Assembly (NCBI RefSeq): GCF_000226095.1
Contig: NC_016472.1
Location: forward strand, 2,232,001 to 2,296,000
DNA length: 64,000 nt
Source of the DNA: Thermothelomyces thermophilus ATCC 42464
Taxonomy: Eukaryota > Ascomycota > Sordariomycetes > Sordariales > Chaetomiaceae
Reading direction: 5' to 3'
Positions 1 through 10,254 of this stretch are shown one piece after another (the first letter of the stretch is position 1; each line of letters begins with the position of its first letter). The position numbers and the translations under genes were made by a program. The notes beneath the pieces are model-generated. The model was not told where the DNA came from, searched no databases, and was given only the letters and a program-made list of their open reading frames with translations.

Positions 1-707
1 CAATCTGGCGACTTGTTGTCAGCGAGAGAAAAGGCCGACCAACAATGCCTCTCCGACTCCAAACAGCATAATTATCGCGCATCTCTTTGTCACTCTCGCC
101 AACAAACCGTTCTTGCAGGACGTGGGGTTTCAAGCTTTTGTTTCCTTGAAGCCTTCTGGGCACAGAGCGAGAGATGCTCCATTAACCTTATTGTGCCCAG
201 GCTCCCCGAGGGCAGGAACCGTGGATGGCTGTACTGTACGTCTGAGACATGCCTGCGGTAATCGAGCAAGTACATACCAAGTAAGTAATAAGATCCCCTC
301 GTTAATAGGATCTTCGACCAGTTACGAGCGGGGCCATCGCGAACGATTGGTAGGCTTTGTGATAGAGGAATCGCCGCCGTGTCTATACGGGCCGTGAAGC
401 AAAAGTAGAAGCAAGAGGCTGCAACCATCATCAGCAATTCCGGGATACATCCATCTCGTTTCGTTCTCTCTCAAAGAACGCCCCTGCAAGATCACGATGC
501 GGTCAGCACTGAAACTCGTGCGACGAATTCCGCCGCCCTTCACTTTCCTCCGTCTAATCTCCTAGCGAAGCTCTAACTTGGAACAACCATCCAGACACCA
601 CGAGTCACAAGCTTCCAGCTCAGCCCAGCTCAGCGAGGTGTCACCTGCAGCATACCTGGAACGTCACGGTATGCCGCCTCTTTGATAGGCCGGCCGAGTG
701 CCCAAGT
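1..707. other. Gene-poor left edge, 3' side of the kinase gene
   Basis: No reading frame here shows a recognisable domain, and the short open frames on both strands overlap without coding character. The right part is probably the 3' UTR of the minus-strand kinase that ends at 708. I see nothing else supportable. Confidence 0.5.
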
Positions 708-2360
708 CTAAGCCGGAACCCTGAACCCATGGCTCTCCAGCAGGCTGTGAGGTGCCACGAAACTGAAGCCGCCAAACAGATCGTCCTTACCGGGCTCGTC
801 CTCCGCGCCGCCATGGCGATCGCCGCCATCACAGCCGACATCACCCCAGAGATCGCCATCTTTCCCACCATTTGCGTCCGCGAACCGGCCCACGACCGGG
901 CTCAAACTCATCTCGGTGAACTCGGGAGAAAAGTTTTCGGCCAGCTCCGGGTCTGTGATGACCGGCTGGATGGGCGGCTCCAGCTCGCGCGCGGCGAGCC
1001 GCTTCCAGTCGATCTTGCGGAAGAAGCGATGCTTCTTAATGGTGTCCAGATCCTTGGGCATGTTGGAGCCCAGCCGCTTGCTCGGATCCTTGCGCAGCAG
1101 GCGCGTGAGCAGGTCCTTGGCGTCGGGGCTCAGGAAGAAGGGCAGGGCCAGCTTCTGTCGCACGATGTTGTCCTGGATCTTGGCGTTGTTCGGTCCGCGG
1201 AAGGGTGGATGGCCCGTCATCAGGTCGAACCCCAGCGCCCCGAGCGACCACCAGTCGACTGCTCGGCCATACTTCTTACCCTGGATCACCTCGGGCGCCA
1301 TGTACTCGACCGTGCCAAGCATCGAGTTGCACGCGTCGGCGTCGTCGACGGCGACCTTGGAAAGGCCGAAGTCGGTCAGGAGCAGGTGACCTTCGGCGTC
1401 GAGCAGGCAGTTCTCCGGCTTGAGGTCGCGGTAGATCACGCCCAGGTCGTTGTGCAGGTGCGTCAGCGCGAGGACCATCTCGGCCATGTAGAAGGCGGCT
1501 GTCTCCTCGGAGAACATGCGCTCGGTGCTCAGGTGGGTGAACAGCTCTCCGCCCTGGCCGTACTCGAGAATCAGGTAAAGCTTCTCCTGGTCCTGAAACG
1601 CGTAGTACAGCTTGACGACGAAGGGGTGCCGGTTGACGCTCTCGAGGATCTGGCGCTCCGTCTTTGTCTGCTCGATCAGCTTCTTGTGCACCACGAGCGA
1701 CGCCTTCTTGAACTGCTTCTGGGCAAACAGCCGGCCCGTCGTGCGCTGCTTGACTAGCAGGACTGTTCCGTAGGCGCCCTTGCCCAGACACCGAAGTTGC
1801 TCAAAGTCGTCCGCCGTCATCTTACGACGGGGAGGAACGGCCCCCTCGGCGGCGCGACCATTGGCCTCGCTGGCGAAGTCGTTCTCCAAGTTGATCTCGT
1901 AGCGAGTGCTAGTCCTGCTGCTATGCGACGCCGTCTCGTCCCCGCTGCTCGCGATGCTTTCGGTGCGGCTCTTGTAACCGCTGTCTCGGCCGCTGCTGGT
2001 CGCCGTGGCATCCTTGGCGAAAGGGGAGCGGAGGCTCTCACTGCAAGTCAGGGAAGTGGTGCGCGACGACGCAGCCGTCGAATTGGCAGTACTGTTGCCT
2101 GCGATGTTCAGCGCATCAAACTCCATCCGCAGCCTGCTGATGCCACTCAAGCCGCCCTGGGAAACCTGCGGCCGGAGACCGGGGCTGCAGTTGGCGCTGA
2201 CAACATCGTCGATGGCGTGGGGCTTCCTGACTTTCTTGGCACGACCCTTCTCACCGGGCTGGGGAGTAGGGCAGTAGTCCGAGTCCTCGTCGCCGGATAC
2301 CACGGGCGTTCCGTTGAAGCCGCGCACCGTATTGAGCGCGGGATCGGCCTTGGAATGCAT
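708..2360 (-). CDS. AGC-family Ser/Thr protein kinase, S6K/Psk1-like
   Basis: Single exon, 550 aa, starting at the first ATG of the frame (2360); the frame stays open upstream to 2417 without another ATG. Residues 1-185 are Ser/Thr-rich and probably disordered. The kinase domain runs from about 186 to 450. It shows the Gly loop GKGAYGTV, the ATP-binding Lys in FAQKQF (about 215), the catalytic loop YRDLKPEN (Asp about 312), DFG, and an activation segment [12 protein letters not shown] whose Ser sits where AGC kinases carry the PDK1 site. The C-terminal AGC tail has a turn-motif region ([12 protein letters not shown]) and a hydrophobic motif FGGFSF. This tail resembles S6 kinases and fission yeast Psk1, which act downstream of TOR; the link here is family inference. 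The family assignment is firm, but the exact orthology (S6K versus another AGC subgroup) is not settled. Confidence 0.9.
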   Translation of the reverse strand: MHSKADPALNTVRGFNGTPVVSGDEDSDYCPTPQPGEKGRAKKVRKPHAIDDVVSANCSPGLRPQVSQGGLSGISRLRMEFDALNIAGNSTANSTAASSRTTSLTCSESLRSPFAKDATATSSGRDSGYKSRTESIASSGDETASHSSRTSTRYEINLENDFASEANGRAAEGAVPPRRKMTADDFEQLRCLGKGAYGTVLLVKQRTTGRLFAQKQFKKASLVVHKKLIEQTKTERQILESVNRHPFVVKLYYAFQDQEKLYLILEYGQGGELFTHLSTERMFSEETAAFYMAEMVLALTHLHNDLGVIYRDLKPENCLLDAEGHLLLTDFGLSKVAVDDADACNSMLGTVEYMAPEVIQGKKYGRAVDWWSLGALGFDLMTGHPPFRGPNNAKIQDNIVRQKLALPFFLSPDAKDLLTRLLRKDPSKRLGSNMPKDLDTIKKHRFFRKIDWKRLAARELEPPIQPVITDPELAENFSPEFTEMSLSPVVGRFADANGGKDGDLWGDVGCDGGDRHGGAEDEPGKDDLFGGFSFVAPHSLLESHGFRVPA

Positions 2361-3747
2361 CGCGGTGCTCTTGTCTACTGGCTGCTCGATGGGGCGGCCC
2401 GTAAACAACAAAAGCACGAAAAACAGCTAATTGATCCAAAAAAATAAATAAATGTTGAATCCAAAGGGAATCTTGCAATCTCAGGACCCGAGCCAGGACA
2501 TATACTTCTCGCCGGGCGGGCAGGCTGACGTTCAAGCCTTTCCGCGGCGTCGCCCTGCGTCGGCACGCTTCTCAGTGTTTCGGCTCAGTCCCTTGTGGCT
2601 CGGAATCACACGCATCTGGTGCTTGAAGAACGAAGCGGAATTGTCTCGCTCGGTCTCGATCTGCATTGAGTGAGGTGTAGTTTCCCGGGGTGTCCTGCTT
2701 GGTGAACTCTGTGTTCTGGTAAATTGGGGAAAGAGGGAAAGAGAGAAAGAGCAGAACGTTGGCGGCGGGGCGTCTTTTTTTTATTCTTAGGAGTGCTTCA
2801 CATGCAGCCTGGCCTCGCCGTTTCTGGGCCAGCTCAAAATTAGCAAGGCAAGGCATGAAAACCTAAAAAAGAATTGTGGGCATGTCATTGGCTATGCGCC
2901 CCGGCTTTTTACTGGGCGCAGATCGATCTCAGCCCCAGTCGCCCTGTTTTTGGCGTCTGAACTCCCGTTCCTTAACTCTGGGGCAAAACGGCTAGAGCCG
3001 GGGCTTTCCCCCCAGCCAGTTAGTGCATGAATTCACATTGTTTGCACTCCGGAGGGCACATGACGAGGGCCGGTGTGCTCCCGAATGTACCTCATGAAAT
3101 TGTTCATGCACTACGGCCATCCTATGAAGCCGAAGTTGACAGAGGTCTGTCCATCGAAAATTTTGGATAAGGCAACGAATTTTTGAATGGCTGGAGTTTA
3201 GCTTTGTTACACAGGAACGTGTCGTAGCCAGGCGGCCAATGACAGCCGCATACATGCATGTACGGGATACTTTGCACCCATAACTGGAACGTGGCGATCT
3301 ATGAAGCAATCAGCCCACACCATTTTGCAGCTGTTCAGGGCCTATAGACAGCCAACAGCACGATTCACTCGCTATTTGGCTTACTGTTACGTGAATGTGG
3401 ATGGTGACTCAACCATGTCTTCTAATGTTGGTCAGCCATCCTCCAATACGGAAGGCTCCTCTACCGAGTTTGATGACACTTTTATGGATCCAACTTTACT
3501 TGAAGGTGAGCATAGAGATGCATTTTTATTTACCAAGGTGCCCATGTATGTGTGTAGGTACCTAGGTAGTCACCTTCGGCACCTCAGTAAAGTTACGGGT
3601 TAGGGTTAAAGGCTGGCTTCAACCAAGACGATAGAGTAAGCCCCACCACCACCTAAACGCTTCACAACGCGCTTCCTCAAGATTCGGGAAAGTAGCTCTG
3701 CCTGGCGTAAGGTACCGAAGAGCGACTCCAACACCGTAACCGCAACC
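2361..3747. other. Divergent intergenic region between kinase and PRP4
   Basis: This is about 1.4 kb between two divergent genes, so it should hold both promoters and 5' leaders. A TGACTCA word (CPC1/GCN4-type) lies near 3405, and a short palindromic GTAGGTACCTAGGTAG stretch lies near 3555. No open frame here has a recognisable domain. Confidence 0.5.
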
Positions 3748-5489
3748 ATGATGCACCCATCACGCAAAGCTTATGTAGAAGATGCCGAGCCCGAGGTAAG
3801 TGCTCCCGAAGAAAAGACCGCAATAGATCCTCAATTCACGGCAAAGCCAATAGCTAACGCGTGCCGCTACGCCCAGAACCAAGGCGGCGTCGATCTGGAC
3901 GCTATCCGTATGTTGAGGCAGATGTGATGAGAGAGCACAATTAATCTTGTACGCTGACATGCAGCGCAGCAATCGACCGTGACTATAATATCCCCAGTGC
4001 CAGCGCTGGCATTGCCCCCGAGAAGGCATCAGCTCTTCTCTCACAGTTCGAAAGGCGAAGGCTAGCAGCAACCATTGCTGTCCCGACAGACGATGCGCGA
4101 GTACGAGCGAAACTCCGGGAATTGGGCCATCCCATCACGCTCTTCGGCGAGGGTCCCGCGGATAGGCGAGACAGGTTACGAGAGCTTCTTACCGAACAAG
4201 TGCAGGCGCAACAAGCCAGCGCCCAGGAGAAGGCCGACGTGGAGATGCAGGATGCCGAGAAGGAGGAGGAGGAGGAGGAGGCTGAAGAACAAGAAGAGGA
4301 GTTTTACTCGAGGGGAACGGACGAGCTCTTACAGGCACGAAGAGACATCGCCCAGTTTTCTATACCGCGAGCGAAACGGCGCATTGAATTTCAGAAAAGG
4401 GAAGCGACCATTCCGCTGCGCACGCACGCCAAGTTTCGGAAAGGAATCAAGGACCGGCTTCAGAGCTTCGAGCTTCAGGGCAGTCAGACGGCAGGAGACC
4501 GTCACGTCTCCATGACCAGGATCTCGCCGAACGGGAAGATGGTGGCAACGGGGAATTGGGGCGGCCAGGTCAAGCTGCTCGACATCCCAACACTAGAACA
4601 CAAGCGAACACTCAGAGGCCATACGAACAAGATCAGCGGTATCTCTTGGATGCCTGGCGCTACGTTGCCCGAGCGCAACGTCTCGGAAGAGACGGTCAAC
4701 CTAGCATCGGGCGGTGCGGAGGGACAGATTCACCTATGGTCACTCTCGCAAGATACTCCCCTTGCGACGCTCTCCGGCCACTCGCAGCGGGTATGTCGCG
4801 TCGAGTTCCACCCGTCCGGGAAGTACTTGGCATCCGCGTCCGAGGACACCTCGTGGAGGTTATGGGATGTCGCGACTTCCACAGAGCTTCTTCTCCAGGA
4901 GGGCCACTCGCGCGGAGTGTACGCGGTCAGCTTCAACACGGACGGGTCCCTGCTGGCCAGCGCCGGCCTGGACAGTATCGGGCGTGTCTGGGACTTGCGC
5001 TCGGGCCGGACGGTCATGATCCTCGACGGCGGCACCGACGGCCACATCAAGCCCATCTACGGCCTCGACTGGGGCTCGGACGGCCACCGGGTGCTGTCAG
5101 CATCCGCCGACGGGTGGATCAAGTGCTGGGATGTCCGGAAGGTGCAGCAGCAGGGTGGCATCGGCGCGCACACCAGCGCCGTGGCCGACGTCAGGTGGTT
5201 CAAGGGTCTCGACGATCCGGTCGAGGGCACTCCGCCGGGCCAGGACGAGAAGGGCGCGCAGCTTCCCAAGAAGTCGGGCACGTTTTTCGTCTCGGCAGGA
5301 TTCGACCACAAGGTGAATGTGTTCTCGGCGGATGATTGGGCTCTGGTCCAGCCACTCACGGGCCATACGGGCCCTGTGGCTAGTGTCGACGTAAGCAGGG
5401 ACGGGAGATGGATTGTCAGCGGCGGCCATGATCGGACGGTCAAGCTCTGGGGGAGGAATGATTCGGCAGGCATGTTTGGCGATGACTAG
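3748..5489 (+). CDS. prp4: U4/U6 snRNP-associated splicing factor Prp4, WD40 protein
   Basis: Three exons: 3748-3795, 3877-3907 (31 nt) and 3970-5489, giving 532 aa. The first intron has a GTAAGT donor; the second has GTATGT and uses the downstream of two adjacent AG acceptors, because only that choice keeps the frame. Residues about 28-105 form the splicing factor motif (SFM) region with DYNIPSASAG and LRELGHPITLFGEG. A Glu-rich acidic stretch follows at about 122-138. WD40 repeats fill about 204-528, with typical GH...WD units. In yeast and human, Prp4 binds Prp3 in the U4/U6 di-snRNP and is needed for tri-snRNP assembly in the nucleus. Two ATGs in tandem (3748 and 3751) could both start it. 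Another tri-snRNP protein, Snu114, lies 21 kb away. Confidence 0.95.
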
Positions 5490-6265
5490 ACTAATGAAGT
5501 GAGCCCTCAACGAGGGAATTCGTCCAAGCCCATACATGGTTCCTCAGAGAATGACATTTCCTGGAGGTGCTGTTTCGTCTGGTGTTTGCGGCTGCAATTT
5601 ATGCGTACATACATGTGTTTGTATCGCCATCTTTGGAGGGGCCGGAGCAGCACCTCATGAAACGAATAATGTCAGGAGAAGAAGAAGAAGAAGAAGAAAA
5701 AGAAAAATAGGCGCTGCGATGGCCCATGTCGTTCAGTCATCAAGGCAAGCCCGATAGAGCAGCAGTATATATCCTTGTTCTAGCTCCAAAAAGGATAAAG
5801 AAAGGCATTTCTGATGTGTCTCCATATTACTCCAGATGCCTGACATCAGTACCGCAGCAGAGGTTACCAACTGTGTTTCCATACAATGTACGGACGTATA
5901 CATTTACACTTAGAATCGGCATTCTTGCAGAGCCCCTGTGTGCTATTGAGACAGTGCAGGAGTCCCCTGAACGGTAATGCCGCGTGCACGGGCGGTTGCC
6001 CCACATCCCCCGATTGAAGTGTAACCCGTTCGTTGACTGCGATAAAGTCGTGATAGCGAACTCGCAGCAACTCGTGATCCTTCGAACAACTGAAAGCGCC
6101 TGGTTCTGGACATGCTTTTCTAAATCTCGACAACTCAGGTTCGAGGTTACCCCAGGCGTACGGCATCGTCAATGGGACTTGTTTAACCGCGCTTTCCCTG
6201 ATAAAGGACGAGGGATTCGCCAACGCCAACAACCTCTTACTCGTGACGCCCGCGATCACAGGATC
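5490..6265. other. Intergenic, PRP4 3' side and cyclin promoter
   Basis: The region contains an imperfect AGAAGA purine run near 5672-5706, probably in or just after the PRP4 3' UTR. No coding frame or RNA gene is recognised. Confidence 0.4.
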
Positions 6266-7902
6266 ATGTCGAGCATCGACAGATACAGGCCCCTCAGAGA
6301 GGGTTACCAGCCTCCATCACTACCCCCGAAGCCGGTGCCCCCCGCAATCGACCGTCTATCGAAGTCCCCGTCAAGGAGACGCGACATTCCCCCTGCAGTT
6401 CCATCGCCGCCGACGCATTCGTCGAGGACGTCGCCGCCCCGGCCACAGTCGCGCAGGAGCGCGCCGTCGCCCGCGCGGTCGAGCCCACCCAGAACGTCGC
6501 AGTCGAGGCCGAACCAGTGGTTCTTTACCGCGGACGAGGTGGCCAGCTCGCCAAGCATCATCGATGGCTTGCCGCTGGCGGAGGAACGACTTCGGAGAGC
6601 GAAGGGCGTCAATTTCATCTACCAGGCCGGCATCCTCCTAGAGCTGCCGCAACTCACATTATGGGTCGCCGGTGTGTTCTTTCACCGCTTCTACATGCGA
6701 TACAGTATGGTAGAGGAGAGGGGAGGCATACATCATTACGTATGGATTCGCTTTTTTTTTTTTTTCTCCTTGTGATTCAGAAAGATTTTCTCCTTGTGAT
6801 TCAGAAAGACAAAGCGGGAGCTCTCATGAGACGCTAACGCACGAGTCTCCAGAACATCGCGGCGACCGCGCTCTTCCTCGCCAACAAGACGGAAGAAAAC
6901 TGCCGCAAGACAAAGGACCTCATCATCGCGGTAGCCAAAGTCGCGCAGAAGAACACCAAACTGGTCATCGACGAGCAGAGCAAAGAATACTGGAAGTGGC
7001 GTGACAGCATCCTGGCATACGAGGAGTTGATGCTCGAGGCGCTGACCTTTGACCTGCTGGTGGACAACCCGTACGTGCGGTTGCACGAGTACATGGGCCA
7101 GCTGAACCTGCTGCGCAACATGAGGTTGCGCGACTCGGTCTGGGCCTTCTGCAACGACGCCTGCCTGACGGTGCTCCCGCTGCTGCTCAACGCGCGCGAC
7201 ATCGCGATCGCCGCCATCTTCTTCGCCACGGCCGTCACGCGAGAGAAGATCGACGACGTCAACGGCGAGCCGTGGTGGAAGTATCTCAGGGGCAGCGAGA
7301 CGCACACGGTCAACGCGGTCAACCTCATGATCGAGTTCTACAAGGAGAACCCGCTGCGGAAGCAGGACTCCAAGGTCCCCGGCTCGCCCAAGTTCGACCT
7401 CGAGAGCACCCGCCGCCGCGGCGAGCTCAGCCTCAGCCAGATGGACCTCGACTCGAGCCAGTACAACACCCCGACGCCGCCCGCGGGCACCGACCGCGGC
7501 GGGACGCAGAGCCCGCGGCCGGGCGGGGCGCGGCCCAACGGCAGGACGGGAGGAGAGAGCGGCGACGGTAAGGAGGTCGCGATCAAGAAGGAGGACCTGT
7601 CGGACTCGTCGGCCGCGAGGATCGGTGCCGCCGGCGCGGAGCCCGCATCGCAGGCGGGCGACAGGGGCGACTCGGACGCTGCGCTCAAGGCGGCGGCCAA
7701 CGACCTGTCGACGCACAGGAGGGCGTCTGCCAGCTCGCTCAACGGGAGCGCTCCCATTAGTGAAGGGGGCCTCGTCTCGCCTCGGATCAGGAGGCGGAGC
7801 GAGGACCCTGGAGGTTGGGAGGAGAGGGAGGCGAAGAGGCCGAAGCTGGAGGAGGATGATGATGATGATGATGTCGACGAAGGGGAGATTAAGGGTTCTT
7901 AA
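6266..7902 (+). CDS. Cyclin T/K-type (Pch1-like) transcriptional cyclin
   Basis: Two exons, 6266-6739 and 6853-7902, 507 aa, joined in phase 0. Residues 1-85 are Pro/Ser/Arg-rich. The first cyclin fold starts near QWFFTADEV and includes RAKGVNFIYQAG and FHRFYMRYSM; the splice junction lies inside it, followed by NIAATALFLANKTEE. A second fold runs through about 240-320 (YMGQLNLLRNM, WAFCNDACLTVLPLLL, AIFFATA). The tail of about 180 aa is low-complexity and acidic, ending in an Asp run near 7858-7880. Cyclins of this class pair with Cdk9/Bur1-type kinases that phosphorylate the RNA polymerase II tail. Whether it is the Pch1, Bur2 or Ctk2 equivalent was not resolved; the first-box sequence looks closest to Pch1/cyclin K. 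The intron holds a T14 run and a 24-bp tandem duplication. Confidence 0.88.
6762..6809 (+). repeat. Perfect 24-bp tandem duplication inside the cyclin intron
   Basis: Two identical 24-nt units lie at 6762-6785 and 6786-6809, directly after a T14 run (6752-6765 overlaps the first unit). Each unit contains TGATTCAG, which looks like a splice acceptor. The genuine acceptor, chosen by protein conservation, is at 6852. Confidence 0.95.
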
Positions 7903-8406
7903 ATCGTCTTCTTTTCGTTGGTTTGGCCCAACCGACAGTATCGCCTTTCTCACTCTCTCCATTTCATCAGTTCATGGTATTATGCTTGGGGTGCGGGTTT
8001 ATCTCGGGGCGTCAGTGGTCAGTAAAGGGAATTGCCGGCGGGGAGGAGCATGGCTGGGCGGCATGTGCTGATTCATGGTTTCTTTCTCGACTCTTGACTC
8101 CTTTCTTCGCCTCTCCTTGTGGGGACTGCTCTTCTTCTTCTAGGGGTGAGGGGAAACTTCGGCGAGCAACTCGCTTTGTACATTTACTTCCGATCGCGTT
8201 TTTAAGAGGGATCCGGTCCGCATCCATATGCGGGCTGTATCCGATGGTTAGGGGTAGGGGTGGCGGGGGATTATCCCGGATGCCTCTGATGGCTGGTCAT
8301 CTCTCTCTCATGCTACCTCCTCAATCTGCGAAAGAACCATAATGATTCTGTATACGCCATTCCACACACACTGTTCCTTTTCCGAATTCCCATCAATTCA
8401 AACAAA
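7903..8406. other. Convergent 3' intergenic between cyclin and DUS4
   Basis: About 500 bp between two convergent stop codons, expected to hold both 3' UTRs and polyadenylation signals. No gene or clear terminator structure is seen. Confidence 0.4.
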
Positions 8407-9920
8407 CTATGAAAGTCCTACCTGCTCTCCTCTCCTCTTCAGTCCCCTCACCGTATCCAGGTAGTCAATCAGGTCCAGCATGTTCCCGGACGCCAACATG
8501 GCCGCCCGTTCCTGCTTGGTCAGCAGCGAGGCCTTGTTGGGGCCCATGCCGGGACCGCACATCTCGCTCAGGTGGTGCAGCACCAGCTTGTGAGGGAGGG
8601 GCGCCCGCGCCACGTTGGAGAGGAACGTCTCGACGGCCTCCCACGGGCAGGCTTCGTAGCCTGCGTATAGGGCCGGGTTGGCAAGGAGGGCGCGCGCAGA
8701 CATGAGGCCGGCGAGCTTGGGGATGTGGTAGGTGGCTGGCGATGGTCGGCGGTCGCTTGGGTTTGGCGAATCCTCGGTTAGTGTTTCTGCTGCTGCTGCT
8801 GCTGCTGATATTGTCGCTGTCGTCGTTGTCGTCGTCGAATGTGACTTGGTATTGGAGATGGACTGGGTAAAGGTTGGGGCGGAGGCGAGGAGAGGGGACG
8901 TGAATGGGAGGGCATTGAGAGCGAAGACATCGCCCGACAGGAGGATGGGCACGCGGTCGCCGAAGGTGGACGTCAGGACCTCGAGAGCTTCGAGGTTGAT
9001 TGGTATGCTGGAAGGGGTCGAGCGCGTACGCGGGTGGATGGTTAGCCAGTCGATATGACGGTCTTGATCAGGGCCCAGGACGGTGGTGATGAAGTCCATC
9101 GTTTTTCTGTTTTTGAGATGTGAGTCGAGGGTGTCACATCCTTGGGCTCAGTGTGACTGTACCGCAGGTCTTTGTGTACTCTTATTTTGACGCTCACGCT
9201 TCGCCCTTTGGGGTTGTTGATATCCTTTTCCTTCCCGACACCCCACCCGTCTCGGCGAAGGTATTCCCTGGTTTCTACGACCATGTCCCTGACCAGTTCT
9301 CGTTTCTCCATCAGGGCGGCACCTAGGGTCTCAGCACATGCCCAGGACTGGGGACAGCCGCAGTTCAAATCTACCCCGTTACTAAACGGTGCCACGAGCG
9401 TAGATGCCCTCGCGAGTTCTTGTGGCGAGTTTGCGCCAAACTGTACTATCGTTGGAGGCTGAGGGCCGTTGGTGGATATAGTAAAGTCTAGTGAATGAAG
9501 GGGGTCAGGATCGGGGGGGTTTCGAGCCTTCAAGGAATGGTGCGGACTAACCGCTGTCTCTCGCAAAGTGATTCCTGTTAAATTCCTTAGCCACAATCAT
9601 GGGCGTCCAGCACAGATCCGTCCCGTATGCGAAGGCGGTTTGGCGAAAGGCAAGCTGTTGGCTACTTGTCAAAACCACGCTCACTGGAAATAAGGGATCA
9701 AGATAGGAGCAACTTGCCTTGCTGTAACGCACCATGGGCGCTGACGTGTACAGGAACCTCTTTTCATGTTTGGCGATGTCGAATAGCTTTAAAGGACTAG
9801 ACGGTTTATTGTCAGGACTCTGAAGGGGGGAAATAATTCAACGACGACAGGAGGAGGCTTGGAAACGGGACGAGAGGGCTAGTCTTACTGGATGAGATCC
9901 AAGTCGGAAAGCTCAGCCAT
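8407..9920 (-). CDS. dus4: tRNA-dihydrouridine synthase Dus4
   Basis: Five exons: 9920-9889, 9796-9718, 9654-9552, 9487-9163 and 9106-8407, giving 412 aa. Early motifs are APMVRYSK, LAFRQTAFAYGTDLCWTPMI and the Dus signature DLNCGCPQ, with catalytic Cys about residue 116. KIRVH, IHPRTR and LLSGDV follow, matching the FMN-binding TIM barrel. Fungal and animal Dus4 reduce U20a/U20b in the D-loop of tRNAs; that specificity is inferred from family resemblance. The second intron starts with GCAAGT instead of GT, and the protein joins perfectly across it (MVRYSK to LAFRQT), so it is a GC-AG intron. Exon 1 was joined to an acceptor TCTAG because the nearer CAG leads to an in-frame stop. A Ser/Thr/Ala-rich insertion lies between the SGDV and LAGLMSARALL motifs. 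It is divergent from ADE2 with only 334 bp between starts. Confidence 0.93.
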
Positions 9921-10254
9921 ATTCGTGACACTGAAGATGGCTACCCAAATCTACAACAAATACCCAAGTTGATTGCGATCGCTTTCTATTCTAGGTAAGT
10001 ATGAATGGGTCAGTTGAAATTGCTTATGGTTGAGGCAAGCACGGCACTGAAACCCAAGTCCTCGATGAGGGTTGGGGTCCCCTAAACAGAAAGTGTGGGG
10101 GAAATTCACAGTCCTTGGTTGGCTGAAATTCCCTCTCTGCCTTGGATATAAGAGCTCACTACCCGATTTCGGTTCTTGACTCAACGTTAAGGTCGACGAC
10201 GCCGTTCACACGTCAACAAAATCCGTGCATGTGACTGGAGGGTGGCGAGAAGAT
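9921..10254. promoter_or_regulatory. Compact bidirectional promoter, DUS4/ADE2
   Basis: 334 bp separate the two divergent start codons. On the ADE2 side a TATAAG element lies at 10147-10152 and a TGACTCA word at 10177-10183, 72 bp before the ADE2 ATG. TGACTC(A) is bound by Gcn4/CPC1 and is typical of yeast ADE promoters (Bas1 and Gcn4). It lies downstream of the TATA-like element, so it could be in the leader rather than the promoter. Functional assignment is inference. Confidence 0.45.

Noticed and set aside
729-1757. 342-codon open frame antisense to the AGC kinase
   Set aside because: Shadow of the kinase exon, rich in Leu/Val/Arg from reversed codons, with no recognisable domain.
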